In this document: piece by piece, positions 1-8,343 of the stretch
Layout: each line of letters starts with the position of its first letter
Position numbering within the stretch: position 1 is the first letter of the stretch
NCBI GenBank assembly: GCA_019745975.1
Contig: JAIESQ010000042.1
Location: 1-42,353 of the forward strand
Length of the DNA: 42,353 nt
Reading direction: 5' to 3'
From: Pirellulales bacterium
Lineage (GTDB): Bacteria; Planctomycetota; Planctomycetia; Pirellulales; JAEUIK01
Program-made: the position numbers and the translations under genes
The notes under the pieces: generated by a model
The model's input: the letters and a program-made list of their open reading frames with translations, nothing else
What the model was told of the DNA's origin: nothing
Database searches by the model: none

Positions 1-43
1 GAAAAATCATCCAACTGACCGAAAGCCTCTTAGCTCTGGCTGC

Positions 44-455
44 TTGATACAGCAACGGTTCTCAGAAAGTGCAGATGTTTATCAGGGGCGGTTCAAATCG
101 TTTCCAATTGCGGGCGATGAGCACTTGTTGACGGTTTTGCGGTATGTTGAGCGCAATCCGCTGCGCGCCCACCTCGTGGGGCGCGCAGAGAAGTGGAGAT
201 GGGGAAGTCTTTTCCAACGTGCGATGGGGCGAACTGAGCCGCTGCGTCGACTCGCTCGCTCGCTCGCCGGTTCCGCTGGGTGACGATTGGATCGAGCACG
301 TCAACCGTCCACAAACCGAAGCTGAATTGCTGGCCCTGAGGCAATGCGTTTCGCGAGGACAGCCATTCGGACCGCCCAACTGGTGTGCGAAAGTGGTCCG
401 CGATCTCGGACTGGAGAGGACAATGCGATCGCAGCATCGACCCCGACACGCCTAG
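44..455 (+). pseudogene. REP-associated tyrosine transposase (RAYT, Y1_Tnp family), decayed C-terminal part
   Basis: Two overlapping frames carry consecutive pieces of one RAYT transposase. Frame 2 gives VYQGRFKSFPI, then LRYVERNPLRAHLV and WRWGSL, the conserved middle of these proteins. Frame 3 continues with DDWIEHVNRPQTEAELLALR and the RRG/PFG-type C-terminus found in RAYTs, ending in TAG at 453-455. A frameshift around position 215-260 separates them. The residues before VYQGR do not resemble the family and the N-terminal HUH and catalytic Tyr region is not in the window, so the gene is broken or at best partial. RAYTs mobilise REP palindromes, and a REP copy begins 28 nt after the stop. 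The window edge prevents judging the 5' end. Confidence 0.8.
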
Positions 456-482
456 GAGCGTGCAAGAGCTATCGATGTCGAA

Positions 483-556
483 GGGGACGGGAGTCGTTTC
501 CGGGCAGCGGAGTTGCCTGATAGCAAAGTCATCGGCTGGAAACGACTCCCGTCCCC
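483..556. repeat. REP-like palindrome, copy A
   Basis: A 74-nt inverted repeat. The left arm GGGGACGGGAGTCGTTTCC (483-501) is the exact reverse complement of the right arm (538-556). The same element occurs at 1284-1357 (same length, similar loop) and 25787-25858. It lies directly behind a RAYT remnant, the usual partner of such repeats, and 28 nt before the start of the YcxB-like gene. It would form a long hairpin in RNA, but no T-run follows, so an intrinsic terminator role is not shown. Confidence 0.9.
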
Positions 557-584
557 GTTGGCGCGGCGACAAGAAAGATCAACC

Positions 585-1247
585 ATGCCTGAATCTGCGA
601 TGACCGGCAATCCGTTTGCGGCGCCCGAGGCGGGGCTGCCCACTGCGGCGGCTGGCGCTGCGCCGTCGTCGGCCGGCGCGACAACGGATGGGCAAGGAAG
701 CCACACCGTCGAATTCGAACTGCAAGTGGAGGATTTGGTTGCTTTCCAGATGCACCAATGGAAGACGAATCGTGCTCTGCGACGACAGCGACTCCTGCAA
801 CGGATTAGCGCGCCTTCGCTAGTGCTGATTGTCGGTGTTTTGGGCGCACTCATGGTCAAGGGTCCAACGAGGGTTGCATGGCTCGGCGGATTCGTCGGCT
901 TCGCAGGCTATGTCGTGTTCCTGATGCGCGATGCTCGCTTGCGCAACGCGATCGATCGCAATCTGCGGCGTCTTTGTGCTGATGGGAAGAATCGAAATCT
1001 GTTTGGCTGGCACCGCGTGACCATCGACGCGGCCGGCTATCATGAAAAGTCACAGTACTCGGAATCGTTCTTTCGCTGGCCGGCCATCGAGCGAGTGGAG
1101 ACCTCCCCGCAGCACGTGCTGATTTATCTTTCTTCCGCCTTCAGCATACTGATCCCCAAGCTGGCGTTTCGCGATCAAGGGCAGCTCGATGCGTTCGTCG
1201 AGGCGGCCCAGCGCTACCATCACGCGGCGGAACAAAGCGCCGCGTGA
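585..1247 (+). CDS. YcxB-like membrane protein
   Basis: A 220-residue protein. The first 45 residues are Ala/Gly/Pro-rich and low in complexity. Two hydrophobic segments follow (about residues 80-97 and 102-115), then a soluble C-terminal domain with the pattern VTIDAAGYHEKSQYSESFFRW...IYLSSAFSILIPKLAF, typical of the YcxB-like C-terminal domain. Members of that family are membrane proteins of unknown function. A longer reading from 513 begins inside REP copy A and is rejected; ATG 585 follows an AG-rich stretch (AAGAAAGA). The gene is bracketed by REP copies A and B, so REP insertion shaped this locus. Function unknown; family call by pattern only. Confidence 0.75.
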   Translation: MPESAMTGNPFAAPEAGLPTAAAGAAPSSAGATTDGQGSHTVEFELQVEDLVAFQMHQWKTNRALRRQRLLQRISAPSLVLIVGVLGALMVKGPTRVAWLGGFVGFAGYVVFLMRDARLRNAIDRNLRRLCADGKNRNLFGWHRVTIDAAGYHEKSQYSESFFRWPAIERVETSPQHVLIYLSSAFSILIPKLAFRDQGQLDAFVEAAQRYHHAAEQSAA

Positions 1248-1283
1248 AACGCGGCCACGAATCGAAAGGGACAACTCACCGAA

Positions 1284-1357
1284 GGGGACGGGAGTCGTTT
1301 CCGGGCAGCGGAGTAGCCCGACCGCCAAGTCGTCGGCCGGAAACGACTCCCGTCCCC
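1284..1357. repeat. REP-like palindrome, copy B
   Basis: A 74-nt inverted repeat with the same GGGGACGGGAGTCGTTTCC arm as copy A and a loop that is largely conserved (CGGGCAGCGGAGT..GCC). It lies 36 nt after the stop of the YcxB-like gene and about 160 nt before the sulfatase gene. The rest of the 1248-1519 spacer shows no gene. Confidence 0.9.
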
Positions 1358-1519
1358 CTGGCGCGATGCACGCTTGGCGCCGCCTGCCTCTTTCACGAAA
1401 TCGTCTGGCGTGGAGCTGTTCTGGCGGAACTTTCGCGCTCGACGCCGGTTCAACCTGACAGCCTGTCGGTACAATCGCGTGCGTGAATTCAATCCTTCGT
1501 CCGCCTGGGACTTTTCCGA

Positions 1520-2911
1520 ATGACGCTAACACGATGTCTCTTCGCGGCCATCGCCGCGGTTGGCCTGATGGTTCTCGCCGCGCCGCTTTCCGCTGCCGAG
1601 CGGCCCAACGTCATCCTGATCATGGCCGATGACCTCGGCTATGAAACGCTCGGCTGCAATGGCGGCACGTCCGCCCCCACACCGAATCTCGACAAGCTGG
1701 CCGCCGGCGGGGTGCGCTTCGATCACTGCTTTGTGCAACCGCTCTGTACGCCGACGCGAGTGCAGTTGATGACCGGCGCGTACAACGTGCGCAACTACAT
1801 CACGTTTGGCACGATGGACACGCGCCTGAGAACGTTCGGCAACCTGTTTCGCGACGCCGGCTATGCGACAGCGGTCGTCGGCAAATGGCAGTTGGGCAAG
1901 GAGCCTGACAATCCCAAGCACTTCGGCTTCGACGACTACTGCCTGTGGAACCACACGCGCCGCGTGCCGCGGTACGCCAACCCGGGGCTCGACTACGCCG
2001 GCCAGCCGCGCGATTTCACCAGCGGAGAGTATGGGCCGGATCTCGTGAACGATTGGGCGATCGACTATGTGACCCGGCATCGCGACACGCCGTTCTTTCT
2101 TTACTACCCGATGATGCTCACGCATGGTCCGTATCAGCCAACACCCGACAGCCCCGACTGGGACCCGCAGGCCAGCGGCGAGAAAGTGAACAACGCCGAC
2201 AAGCACTTTCCCGAGATGGTCACGTATATGGACAAGCTCGTCGGCCGGCTTGTCGACAAGCTCGACGAATTGAAGCTGCGCGAGCGGACGCTGGTGTTGT
2301 TCGTCGGCGACAACGGCACGGGGCGCGGCACGCGTTCGATGATGGGTTCGCGCGAAGTCATCGGCGGCAAGGGGACCACGACCGAGGCCGGCATGCACGT
2401 GCCCGCGATCGCCAGTTGGCCTGGCAAGGCTGCCGTGGGCAAAGTGTGCAGCGATTTGGTCGACAGCACCGATTTTCTGCCGACGATCTGCGAAGCGGCC
2501 GCCGTCGCCGTGCCAAGCGGCATGCCAATCGATGGGCGGAGTTTTCTGGCGCAAGTGCGTGGCGAGACGGGCCAGCCGCGCGAGTGGATCTACTCTTGGT
2601 ACTCGCCGCATGGCGAGCCGCCGCGCGAGTTCGCCTTCGATCAGCGGTGGAAGCTCTATCGCAGCGGCGAGGTTTACGACCTGCAGGCCGATCCGCGCGA
2701 GAAATCGCCCCTCGACCGCGCTCGTCTTTCCGCTGAGGCTAAGGAGGCAGTTCGCAACCTCGAAGCGGCGATTGCCGGCTTTGCCGACGCGCGGCCGGCC
2801 GATATTGCTTCGACTGCCAGCGAGGCCGAGGAGTCGAAGCTTGAGCGTCCGCGGAAGCGCGAGAAAGTCGAGCGGCGGGCGCGGCGCGCAGCCCGCGGCA
2901 AGGCTAACTAG
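1520..2911 (+). CDS. secreted sulfatase (type I, formylglycine-dependent)
   Basis: A 463-residue arylsulfatase-family enzyme predicted to hydrolyse sulfate esters outside the cytoplasm. An N-terminal signal peptide (about residues 1-26, ending LSAA) precedes the sulfatase fold. [14 protein letters not shown] holds the metal-binding Asp37-Asp38. LCTPTR holds the CxPxR signature with Cys76 as the residue converted to formylglycine. GKWQLG and [10 protein letters not shown] follow as conserved core motifs. The C-terminal tail (about the last 30 residues) is strongly basic ([19 protein letters not shown]), an odd addition that could bind a polyanion. Planctomycetes carry many sulfatases for marine or algal polysaccharides. 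The substrate cannot be told from sequence. No maturation enzyme or glycosidase is adjacent. Confidence 0.93.
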   Translation: MTLTRCLFAAIAAVGLMVLAAPLSAAERPNVILIMADDLGYETLGCNGGTSAPTPNLDKLAAGGVRFDHCFVQPLCTPTRVQLMTGAYNVRNYITFGTMDTRLRTFGNLFRDAGYATAVVGKWQLGKEPDNPKHFGFDDYCLWNHTRRVPRYANPGLDYAGQPRDFTSGEYGPDLVNDWAIDYVTRHRDTPFFLYYPMMLTHGPYQPTPDSPDWDPQASGEKVNNADKHFPEMVTYMDKLVGRLVDKLDELKLRERTLVLFVGDNGTGRGTRSMMGSREVIGGKGTTTEAGMHVPAIASWPGKAAVGKVCSDLVDSTDFLPTICEAAAVAVPSGMPIDGRSFLAQVRGETGQPREWIYSWYSPHGEPPREFAFDQRWKLYRSGEVYDLQADPREKSPLDRARLSAEAKEAVRNLEAAIAGFADARPADIASTASEAEESKLERPRKREKVERRARRAARGKAN

Positions 2912-3003
2912 CTGGTCGCGTGCGGCCCCTTGAACCGCGCGGCGCGTGGCTCTACGATGCGCGGCTGTCTCGACTATTCCAGCCGCAAATTGATCGCGGT
3001 TTC

Positions 3004-3058
3004 GAGGGAATCTAAGCACTGCTGGGCAAGCCAGCAGTGGCACCCCCCGATTCCCTCG
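3004..3058. repeat. nested inverted repeat upstream of the fadJ-like gene
   Basis: The outer arms CGAGGGAATC (3004-3013) and GATTCCCTCG (3049-3058) enclose an inner hairpin CACTGCTGG (3017-3025) / CCAGCAGTG (3031-3039) with a 5-nt loop GGCAA-type. It ends 33 nt before the start codon at 3092, so in a transcript reading from upstream it would fold near the start of the gene. No T-run follows. Confidence 0.75.
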
Positions 3059-3091
3059 CGGTTGACCGCACCCAACCAGTGAGCCCTTGCC

Positions 3092-5257
3092 ATGCCGAAA
3101 GACACTGCCGCCACTCAACCCGTTGTCAAAAGCGAGAAGCTCGACGACATCGCCCTGATCACAATCGACTCGCCGCCCGTCAATTCGCTCAGCCAGCGCG
3201 TGGTGATGGGGCTGGCCGAAGCGGTCGCGGCCGCCAACTCCGATAACTCAGTCAAGGCGATCATTCTTCGCGGGGCTGGCGACAACTTTATCGCCGGCGC
3301 CGATATCGGCGAATTGGGCCAGGCCAGCGGTAAGCCGTCAGACTCGGCACTGGCCAACAGCCTGCAAAGCTGGCTCGATCAGTTGGAGGCCAACGCCAAG
3401 CCGGTCGTGATCGCCCTCGATGGCTTCGCGCTTGGCGGCGGGCTCGAAGTGGCGCTGGCCGGACAGTATCGCGTCGCCACAACGCGGTCGCGCGTCGGGC
3501 TGCCCGAGCTCAAGCTCGGCTTGTTGCCCGGCGCTGGTGGCACGCAGCGGTTGCCGCGCGTGCTGGCCGATAAGCTCGGCGCGATGGCCGGCCTGCAAAA
3601 AGGCTCGGAGATGATCCTGCAGAGCATCGAGCAGCCGGGGCCAAAAGCCTTGGAGCTGGGCATCGTGCAGGAAGTCGTCGAGCCCGAAAGCCTGCTCGAC
3701 GCGGCCAAGGCCGCCGCCAAGAAGCTCATCTCGGGAGCGCTCAAGCCCGTGCGCGCTTCGAAGCTCGGTGACAAGCTTCTCAGCAAGGAGGAGGCCGAGC
3801 AGTTCCGCCAGATGGGCTTGATGATGATGGGGGACAAGGTCCGCAACCTCGTCCATCCGCAGCACGCGCTCGACTGTATTCTGGCCGGCGCGAGTGAAGG
3901 CTACGCGGTCGGCATTCGCCGCGAGGCGGAGAACTTCGCCAAGTGCCTGGCCGCCCCGCAGGCAACCGGCTTGATTCACCTGTTCTTCGCCACGCGGGCC
4001 TGCGTCAAGGTGCCGGGCGTGACCGATCAGAACTTTCCGCCGCGCAAGTTCGAGCGCGCGGCGGTGCTCGGCGGCGGCACCATGGGGAGCGGCATCGCCA
4101 CGGCGCTGTTGGACGCCGGCATCTCGGTCGTCCTCAAGGAAATCAACGACGAAGCCGTGGCCGCCGGTCGCGGGCGGATCGAGAGCAACTTCGGCTCCCG
4201 GCTGAAGAAAGGCAAGCTCTCGCAAAAGAAGTACGACGAAGCGCTCGGTCGGCTGACGACGCAGACCAACTACAAGGGCTTCGATCAGTTGGATATCGTC
4301 ATCGAGGCGGTCGTCGAGAACATCGCGCTCAAGCAGCAGGTGTTCGCCGATCTGGAAAAGGCCACGCGCGCGGATTGCGTGTTGGCCTCGAATACGTCGA
4401 CGATCGACATCGAGCTGATCGGCCAGAATACCAAGGCCTTGCCGCGAATGCTGGGGACGCACTTCTTCTCGCCGGCGCACGTGATGCCGCTGGTCGAGCT
4501 GGTGCGCACCAAGCACACCTCGTCCGAGGTGCTGGGCGCGGTGATCGGTTTGTCGAAGAAGATCAAGAAGACGCCCGTCACGGTGGGCAATTGCGTCGGC
4601 TTTCTGGTGAACCGGATTTTCTTTCCTTATGGGCAGGCGGCGGGGCTGCTGGTCGACAACGGGGTCGATCCGTACCGCATCGACAAGGCGATCTTCGATT
4701 TCGGCATGCCGATGGGTCCGTTCCGCATGGGAGACCTGGCAGGCGTGGACGTGGCGAAGTTCGCCGGCAGCATCATGGCCGAGGCCTATCAAGATCGCAC
4801 GTACTACTCGACGCTCGTCGAACATCTGTTTGCCGCCAAGCGGTTCGGGCAGAAGACCGGCCGCGGCTACTATCAGTATCCCGACGGCAAGACGGAGCAG
4901 CCTGATCCGGGTTTGGCCGAGCTCGTGGCGGCCGCGCGCAAGGACGCCGGAAATCCGCCGGCGCTGGAGCTGACGGACAACGACATCGTCGAGTTCACGT
5001 TCTTTGGCGTGGTGAACGAGGCGTGCCGGTGCCTGGAAGAAGGGATCGCCATTCGCGCGTCGGATATCGACGTGGCGACCGTGATGGGGATGGGCTTCCC
5101 GCCGTATCGCGGCGGTTTGATGCACTGGGCCGATTCGCTCGGCTCACGGCATATCGCCAAGCGACTGACGGAGTGGAGTCGGCAGTTCGGCGCGATGTAC
5201 GAACCGTGCGACTACCTGCGCGAGCGAGCCGAGCGCGGAGAAAAACTCAGTGGCTGA
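3092..5257 (+). CDS. fadJ: bifunctional enoyl-CoA hydratase / 3-hydroxyacyl-CoA dehydrogenase (FadJ/FadB alpha-subunit type)
   Basis: A 721-residue cytosolic multifunctional beta-oxidation enzyme that hydrates 2-enoyl-CoA and then oxidises the 3-hydroxyacyl-CoA with NAD+. The N-terminal crotonase domain (about 10-290) has the oxyanion-hole segment GAGDNFIAGADI and both catalytic-Glu regions, GGGLEVALAG and LPELKLGLLPGAGGTQRLPR. The dehydrogenase NAD-binding domain follows, with GGGTMGSG at about 327-334 and the HFFSPAHVMPLVE catalytic-His motif at about 456. Two C-terminal 3HCDH domains complete it (NRIFFPYG..., then VNEACRCLEEGIA...GMGFPPYRGG). The length matches FadJ/FadB. It overlaps the next thiolase-like gene by 8 nt, which implies translational coupling. 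The symbol is by family resemblance; FadB versus FadJ cannot be separated here. Confidence 0.92.
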   Translation: MPKDTAATQPVVKSEKLDDIALITIDSPPVNSLSQRVVMGLAEAVAAANSDNSVKAIILRGAGDNFIAGADIGELGQASGKPSDSALANSLQSWLDQLEANAKPVVIALDGFALGGGLEVALAGQYRVATTRSRVGLPELKLGLLPGAGGTQRLPRVLADKLGAMAGLQKGSEMILQSIEQPGPKALELGIVQEVVEPESLLDAAKAAAKKLISGALKPVRASKLGDKLLSKEEAEQFRQMGLMMMGDKVRNLVHPQHALDCILAGASEGYAVGIRREAENFAKCLAAPQATGLIHLFFATRACVKVPGVTDQNFPPRKFERAAVLGGGTMGSGIATALLDAGISVVLKEINDEAVAAGRGRIESNFGSRLKKGKLSQKKYDEALGRLTTQTNYKGFDQLDIVIEAVVENIALKQQVFADLEKATRADCVLASNTSTIDIELIGQNTKALPRMLGTHFFSPAHVMPLVELVRTKHTSSEVLGAVIGLSKKIKKTPVTVGNCVGFLVNRIFFPYGQAAGLLVDNGVDPYRIDKAIFDFGMPMGPFRMGDLAGVDVAKFAGSIMAEAYQDRTYYSTLVEHLFAAKRFGQKTGRGYYQYPDGKTEQPDPGLAELVAAARKDAGNPPALELTDNDIVEFTFFGVVNEACRCLEEGIAIRASDIDVATVMGMGFPPYRGGLMHWADSLGSRHIAKRLTEWSRQFGAMYEPCDYLRERAERGEKLSG

Positions 5258-6785
5258 TGCGGCGGGGCGTGGTGCAGCCGGCTCCCAGCGCGCCGTGCCG
5301 GTGATCGTCGGGGTCGCGCAGCATACCAACCACCCGCAGAGCGTCGATGACTTCATCCCGCCGTTCGACTTCATGAGCGGGGTGGTGCGCGCCGCGGCCG
5401 AGGATGCCGGCGCGCCGGCGCTGGTGCGCGAGGCCGACTCGTTGCACGTTGTCAACATGCTGAGCTATTGGCCGCCTGACGCGCCGCGGGCGTTGGCCGA
5501 GGTGCTCGATATCCAGCCGGCAACGCTTGAGTACACGGCCATCAGCGGCAGCTTTCCGCAATGGCTGGTGAATCGGGCCTGCGATCGGCTGGCCGCTGGC
5601 GAAAGCCAGGTCAGCATTCTCACGGGCTGCGAAGTGGGGCGTTCGGCCACGCTGGCGTTTCGCGCGGGGCAAGGGCAGCAGTTCATTCCCGTGCCGGTCG
5701 AAATCGAAATGGTCGGCCGCGAGGAGCACGGCAGCCTGCCGGTCGAGCAGGATCACTTTGCCGATCATCCGACGCGCGTCTACCCGATGCTGGCCAGTGC
5801 GCTGCGTGTGGCCGAAGGTCAATCGCTGGCTGAGGAGCGGCGCGTGCTGGGCCGCTGGGGCGAAGCGTACAGCGCCGTCGCCGCGCGGAATCCGCACGCC
5901 TGGTTTCCAATCGCCCGCAGTGCCGAAGAGATTGTCACCGTCACGCCGAAGAACCGCCTGGTCGGTTTCCCGTATACGAAATACTTGAACGCGGTGATGG
6001 AAGTCGATCAGGCGGCGGCGGTCATTTTGACCACGACCGAACACGCCGCGCGGCTAGGCATCCCGCGCCAGCGCTGGGTTTATCCCTGGGCCGGACAGGA
6101 TGCCGCCGATATCTGGTACGTAAGCCAGCGTCCTGAGCTGGCCGACTCGCCGGCTATCCGCGCGATGGTCGACGACGTGCTCGCGCAGGCCGGCATCGGG
6201 CTGGATGACATTCATTTCTTCGATCTGTATAGCTGCTTCCATTGCATGGTGCGGATCGCCGAGCTGGCGTTGGGGATCGCGCGCGACGATCCGCGGCCGC
6301 GCACACTCACGGGCGGGTTACCGTACTTTGGCGGGGCGGGCTGCAATTACACGATGCACGCGATTGTCGAGGCCGTGGCCCGCTGCCGTGCGCAGCGCGA
6401 CGAATTTGGACTGGTGACCGCCAACGGTTGGTTCTGCACGAAGCACGCAGCCGGGCTGTATAGTGCCCGCGAGCCCGGTCGCCCGTGGCGGCGCACGCCG
6501 AGCGAGGAGTTTCGCCGACAGATCATCCAGCCCGAGCCGCTGGAGGTCGAGCTGGCGCCGCAGGGTGAATTGACGGTTGATGCTTACACGGTGTGGCACG
6601 ATCCCACTGGCGCGCCTGAGGTAGGGATTGTGTTGGGGCGCACGGCGGCGGGCCGACGGGGGTGGGCCCAAACGCGTCGCGAAGACAAAGCGCTGTTAAC
6701 TGCGATGATGCAAACAGAATTCGTCGGCCGCACGGGGCGCATCGCCGGACGCGACGGCGATGTGAACCTGATCGAGTTCGACTGA
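5250..6785 (+). CDS. thiolase-superfamily protein (acetyl-CoA acetyltransferase-like, non-classical)
   Basis: A 511-residue thiolase-fold protein of the SCP2-like/acetyl-CoA acetyltransferase group. The GTG start at 5250 lies inside the end of the fadJ-like gene and is preceded by GCGGAG. The N-terminus has PVIVGVAQ. Where classical thiolases carry the nucleophilic Cys, this protein reads AISGSFPQWLVNRA, so the usual Cys is missing. Later motifs are HFFDLYSCFHCMVRIAELALG and GGLPYFGGAGCNYTMHAIVE, the His and glycine-rich loops. After about residue 400 comes a C-terminal extra domain with VDAYTVWHD and a closing FVGRTGRI segment, as in two-domain members. Overlap with fadJ suggests it acts on acyl-CoAs from the same pathway. 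Whether it is a true thiolase is uncertain. Confidence 0.8.
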   Translation: MADAAGRGAAGSQRAVPVIVGVAQHTNHPQSVDDFIPPFDFMSGVVRAAAEDAGAPALVREADSLHVVNMLSYWPPDAPRALAEVLDIQPATLEYTAISGSFPQWLVNRACDRLAAGESQVSILTGCEVGRSATLAFRAGQGQQFIPVPVEIEMVGREEHGSLPVEQDHFADHPTRVYPMLASALRVAEGQSLAEERRVLGRWGEAYSAVAARNPHAWFPIARSAEEIVTVTPKNRLVGFPYTKYLNAVMEVDQAAAVILTTTEHAARLGIPRQRWVYPWAGQDAADIWYVSQRPELADSPAIRAMVDDVLAQAGIGLDDIHFFDLYSCFHCMVRIAELALGIARDDPRPRTLTGGLPYFGGAGCNYTMHAIVEAVARCRAQRDEFGLVTANGWFCTKHAAGLYSAREPGRPWRRTPSEEFRRQIIQPEPLEVELAPQGELTVDAYTVWHDPTGAPEVGIVLGRTAAGRRGWAQTRREDKALLTAMMQTEFVGRTGRIAGRDGDVNLIEFD

Positions 6786-6951
6786 GAATCGTCGGATCAC
6801 GCTACTCATCAATGGCCCAAGCAAGGCGCGCATCGTGACGGTGCGATACCTCCACGGCCTCGAAAGCGCGAGCGTCTCGCGTTAAACTCGGCTTACACGC
6901 TTTGCACGTGCGCTGCGACCTACCTCAGGGAACCGCGAGGACCCATCCTTC

Positions 6952-7719
6952 ATGCAGATTCTGCTGACCAACGACGACGGTATTTACGCGCCTGGACTCG
7001 AAGCTCTCGAATGGGAACTGCGCCGTCTGGGCGACGTTTGCGTCGTCTCCCCAGCGGTTGAACAAAGTGGCGTTGGCCATTCGATTACCTTTCTGAGCCC
7101 GCTCGTCTGCCAGGAGATCTTCGCAGGCGAACGACGTCGCGGCTGGGCCGTGGAGGGGAGCCCTGCCGATTGCGTGAAGATCGGCTTGTTCGAGTTCTGC
7201 CCGCAGCGTCCAAAACTGGTCGTCAGCGGCATCAATTCGGGCCTGAACGCCGGCATCAACGTGCTCTACTCGGGCACCGTGGCGGCCGCCATCGAGGGGG
7301 CCTTCTTCGAGATCACCAGCGTGGCCGTGTCGTTGGAGTACGATCCACATGCCGACTACGCTCGGGCGGCAAAGATCGCCGGCCGGCTGATCGAGCAACT
7401 CCTCGAACAGCAGGGCCCGCGGCCGCAACTGTATAACGTCAACATCCCGCTCGCCGCCCTGAAGTTGCCTGCTCCTGAAGTGCGGGTGGTGCCGATGGCG
7501 GTGGCGCGGTACGGCGAAAGTTTCGAAAAGCGGATCGATCCGCGCGGCCGCAGCTATTATTGGGCGACCAACGACCCGCCTGCACCAGCCACGCCTGAAG
7601 AAACCGATTTATCGGCGCTGCTCAAGGGCTACGTGACGGTCACGCCGTTGGATTACGACCTGACCAAGCGTGGGCATCTCAACGCGATGCGCTCGTGGCA
7701 ATTGACGGCACCTGATTGA
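6952..7719 (+). CDS. surE: 5'/3'-nucleotidase SurE
   Basis: A 255-residue metal-dependent nucleoside 5'/3'-monophosphate phosphatase. It starts with the hallmark MQILLTNDDGIYAPG, in which Asp8-Asp9 bind the divalent metal. SPAVEQSGVGHSIT provides the conserved Ser, and SGINSGLNAGINVLYSGTVAAA the conserved Asn and dimer motif. The length is normal for SurE. ATG 6952 has GAGGA about 10 nt upstream. It stands alone: the preceding 166 nt show no gene, and the next gene is convergent on the other strand. SurE is usually a cytosolic housekeeping enzyme tied to stationary-phase or stress survival. Confidence 0.96.
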   Translation: MQILLTNDDGIYAPGLEALEWELRRLGDVCVVSPAVEQSGVGHSITFLSPLVCQEIFAGERRRGWAVEGSPADCVKIGLFEFCPQRPKLVVSGINSGLNAGINVLYSGTVAAAIEGAFFEITSVAVSLEYDPHADYARAAKIAGRLIEQLLEQQGPRPQLYNVNIPLAALKLPAPEVRVVPMAVARYGESFEKRIDPRGRSYYWATNDPPAPATPEETDLSALLKGYVTVTPLDYDLTKRGHLNAMRSWQLTAPD

Positions 7720-7748
7720 CGGACAGTGAACCGCCGGGCCAAGCGCGT

Positions 7749-8291
7749 TCATCGCGGCGCGTCGGGATCGAGCAAATCGCGCGACGTGTAATCGGTCAAC
7801 AGCCAACGATCGCCGTCACGCCGCAGGCCGACGCTGAATTGGCGAATGAAGTGCTCGTAGGGCACTTCACCTTGCTTGTCGCGGGCATCGATGATCGCTT
7901 TGAAGTCCGCCCGCGCGGTCAGCGGATTGGCCCGCGCGTTGATCGACACTCTCAAATCGCGCACTTTGGCGCTGTTGATCACCACGCGCGGCATTCGGCT
8001 GGAGGCTTCGGTTCGCAAGATGGCTGCTTCGGGTGCCAGCCGCGCAAGCACTCCATTGAGGTCGTCGCGCGCGAGCGCATCGGCGATATCGTCGAAAGCT
8101 GCCTCGATTTCTTCTCGCTCGGTAACGACGAACCGTTCCAGCAGTAACCCGGCCGCGCCTACCAGCAACACGCCAACCATCGCTGCCAGCAGGACTCCCC
8201 GACCGGTACGCACCAGCGCGATCGCCAGGAGTGCCTCGAACAGCACGGTGACGGCGATCCAAAACAACGGGTTTTCGACAAGGGCGCTCAT
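7749..8291 (-). CDS. small membrane protein with C-terminal NTF2-like region
   Basis: A 180-residue protein with two N-terminal hydrophobic segments (about 8-27 and 32-50) and a soluble C-terminal part. The latter starts with an acidic helix (REEIEAAFDDIADALARDD) and ends RRDGDRWLLTDYTSRDLLDP. This layout resembles SnoaL/NTF2-like domains tethered to the membrane, but I recognise no catalytic motif. A TATACT sequence (8298-8303, minus strand) lies only 6 nt before the ATG, compatible with a leaderless transcript or coincidental. It is convergent with surE, with 29 nt between the stops. Function unknown. Confidence 0.75.
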   Translation of the reverse strand: MSALVENPLFWIAVTVLFEALLAIALVRTGRGVLLAAMVGVLLVGAAGLLLERFVVTEREEIEAAFDDIADALARDDLNGVLARLAPEAAILRTEASSRMPRVVINSAKVRDLRVSINARANPLTARADFKAIIDARDKQGEVPYEHFIRQFSVGLRRDGDRWLLTDYTSRDLLDPDAPR

Positions 8292-8343
8292 CCGCTCAGT
8301 ATAGCCACGCGGGCCGCTGGCACGCCTTGCCGGGCGCGGAAGC

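Noticed and set aside
1526-3118. 530-residue open frame antisense to the sulfatase gene
   Set aside because: It mirrors the sulfatase codons in high-GC DNA and has no motif; the sulfatase on the plus strand is certain.
3338-5125. 595-residue open frame antisense to the fadJ-like gene
   Set aside because: Composition is Arg/His/Asp-rich as expected for a shadow frame; no domain or start signal.
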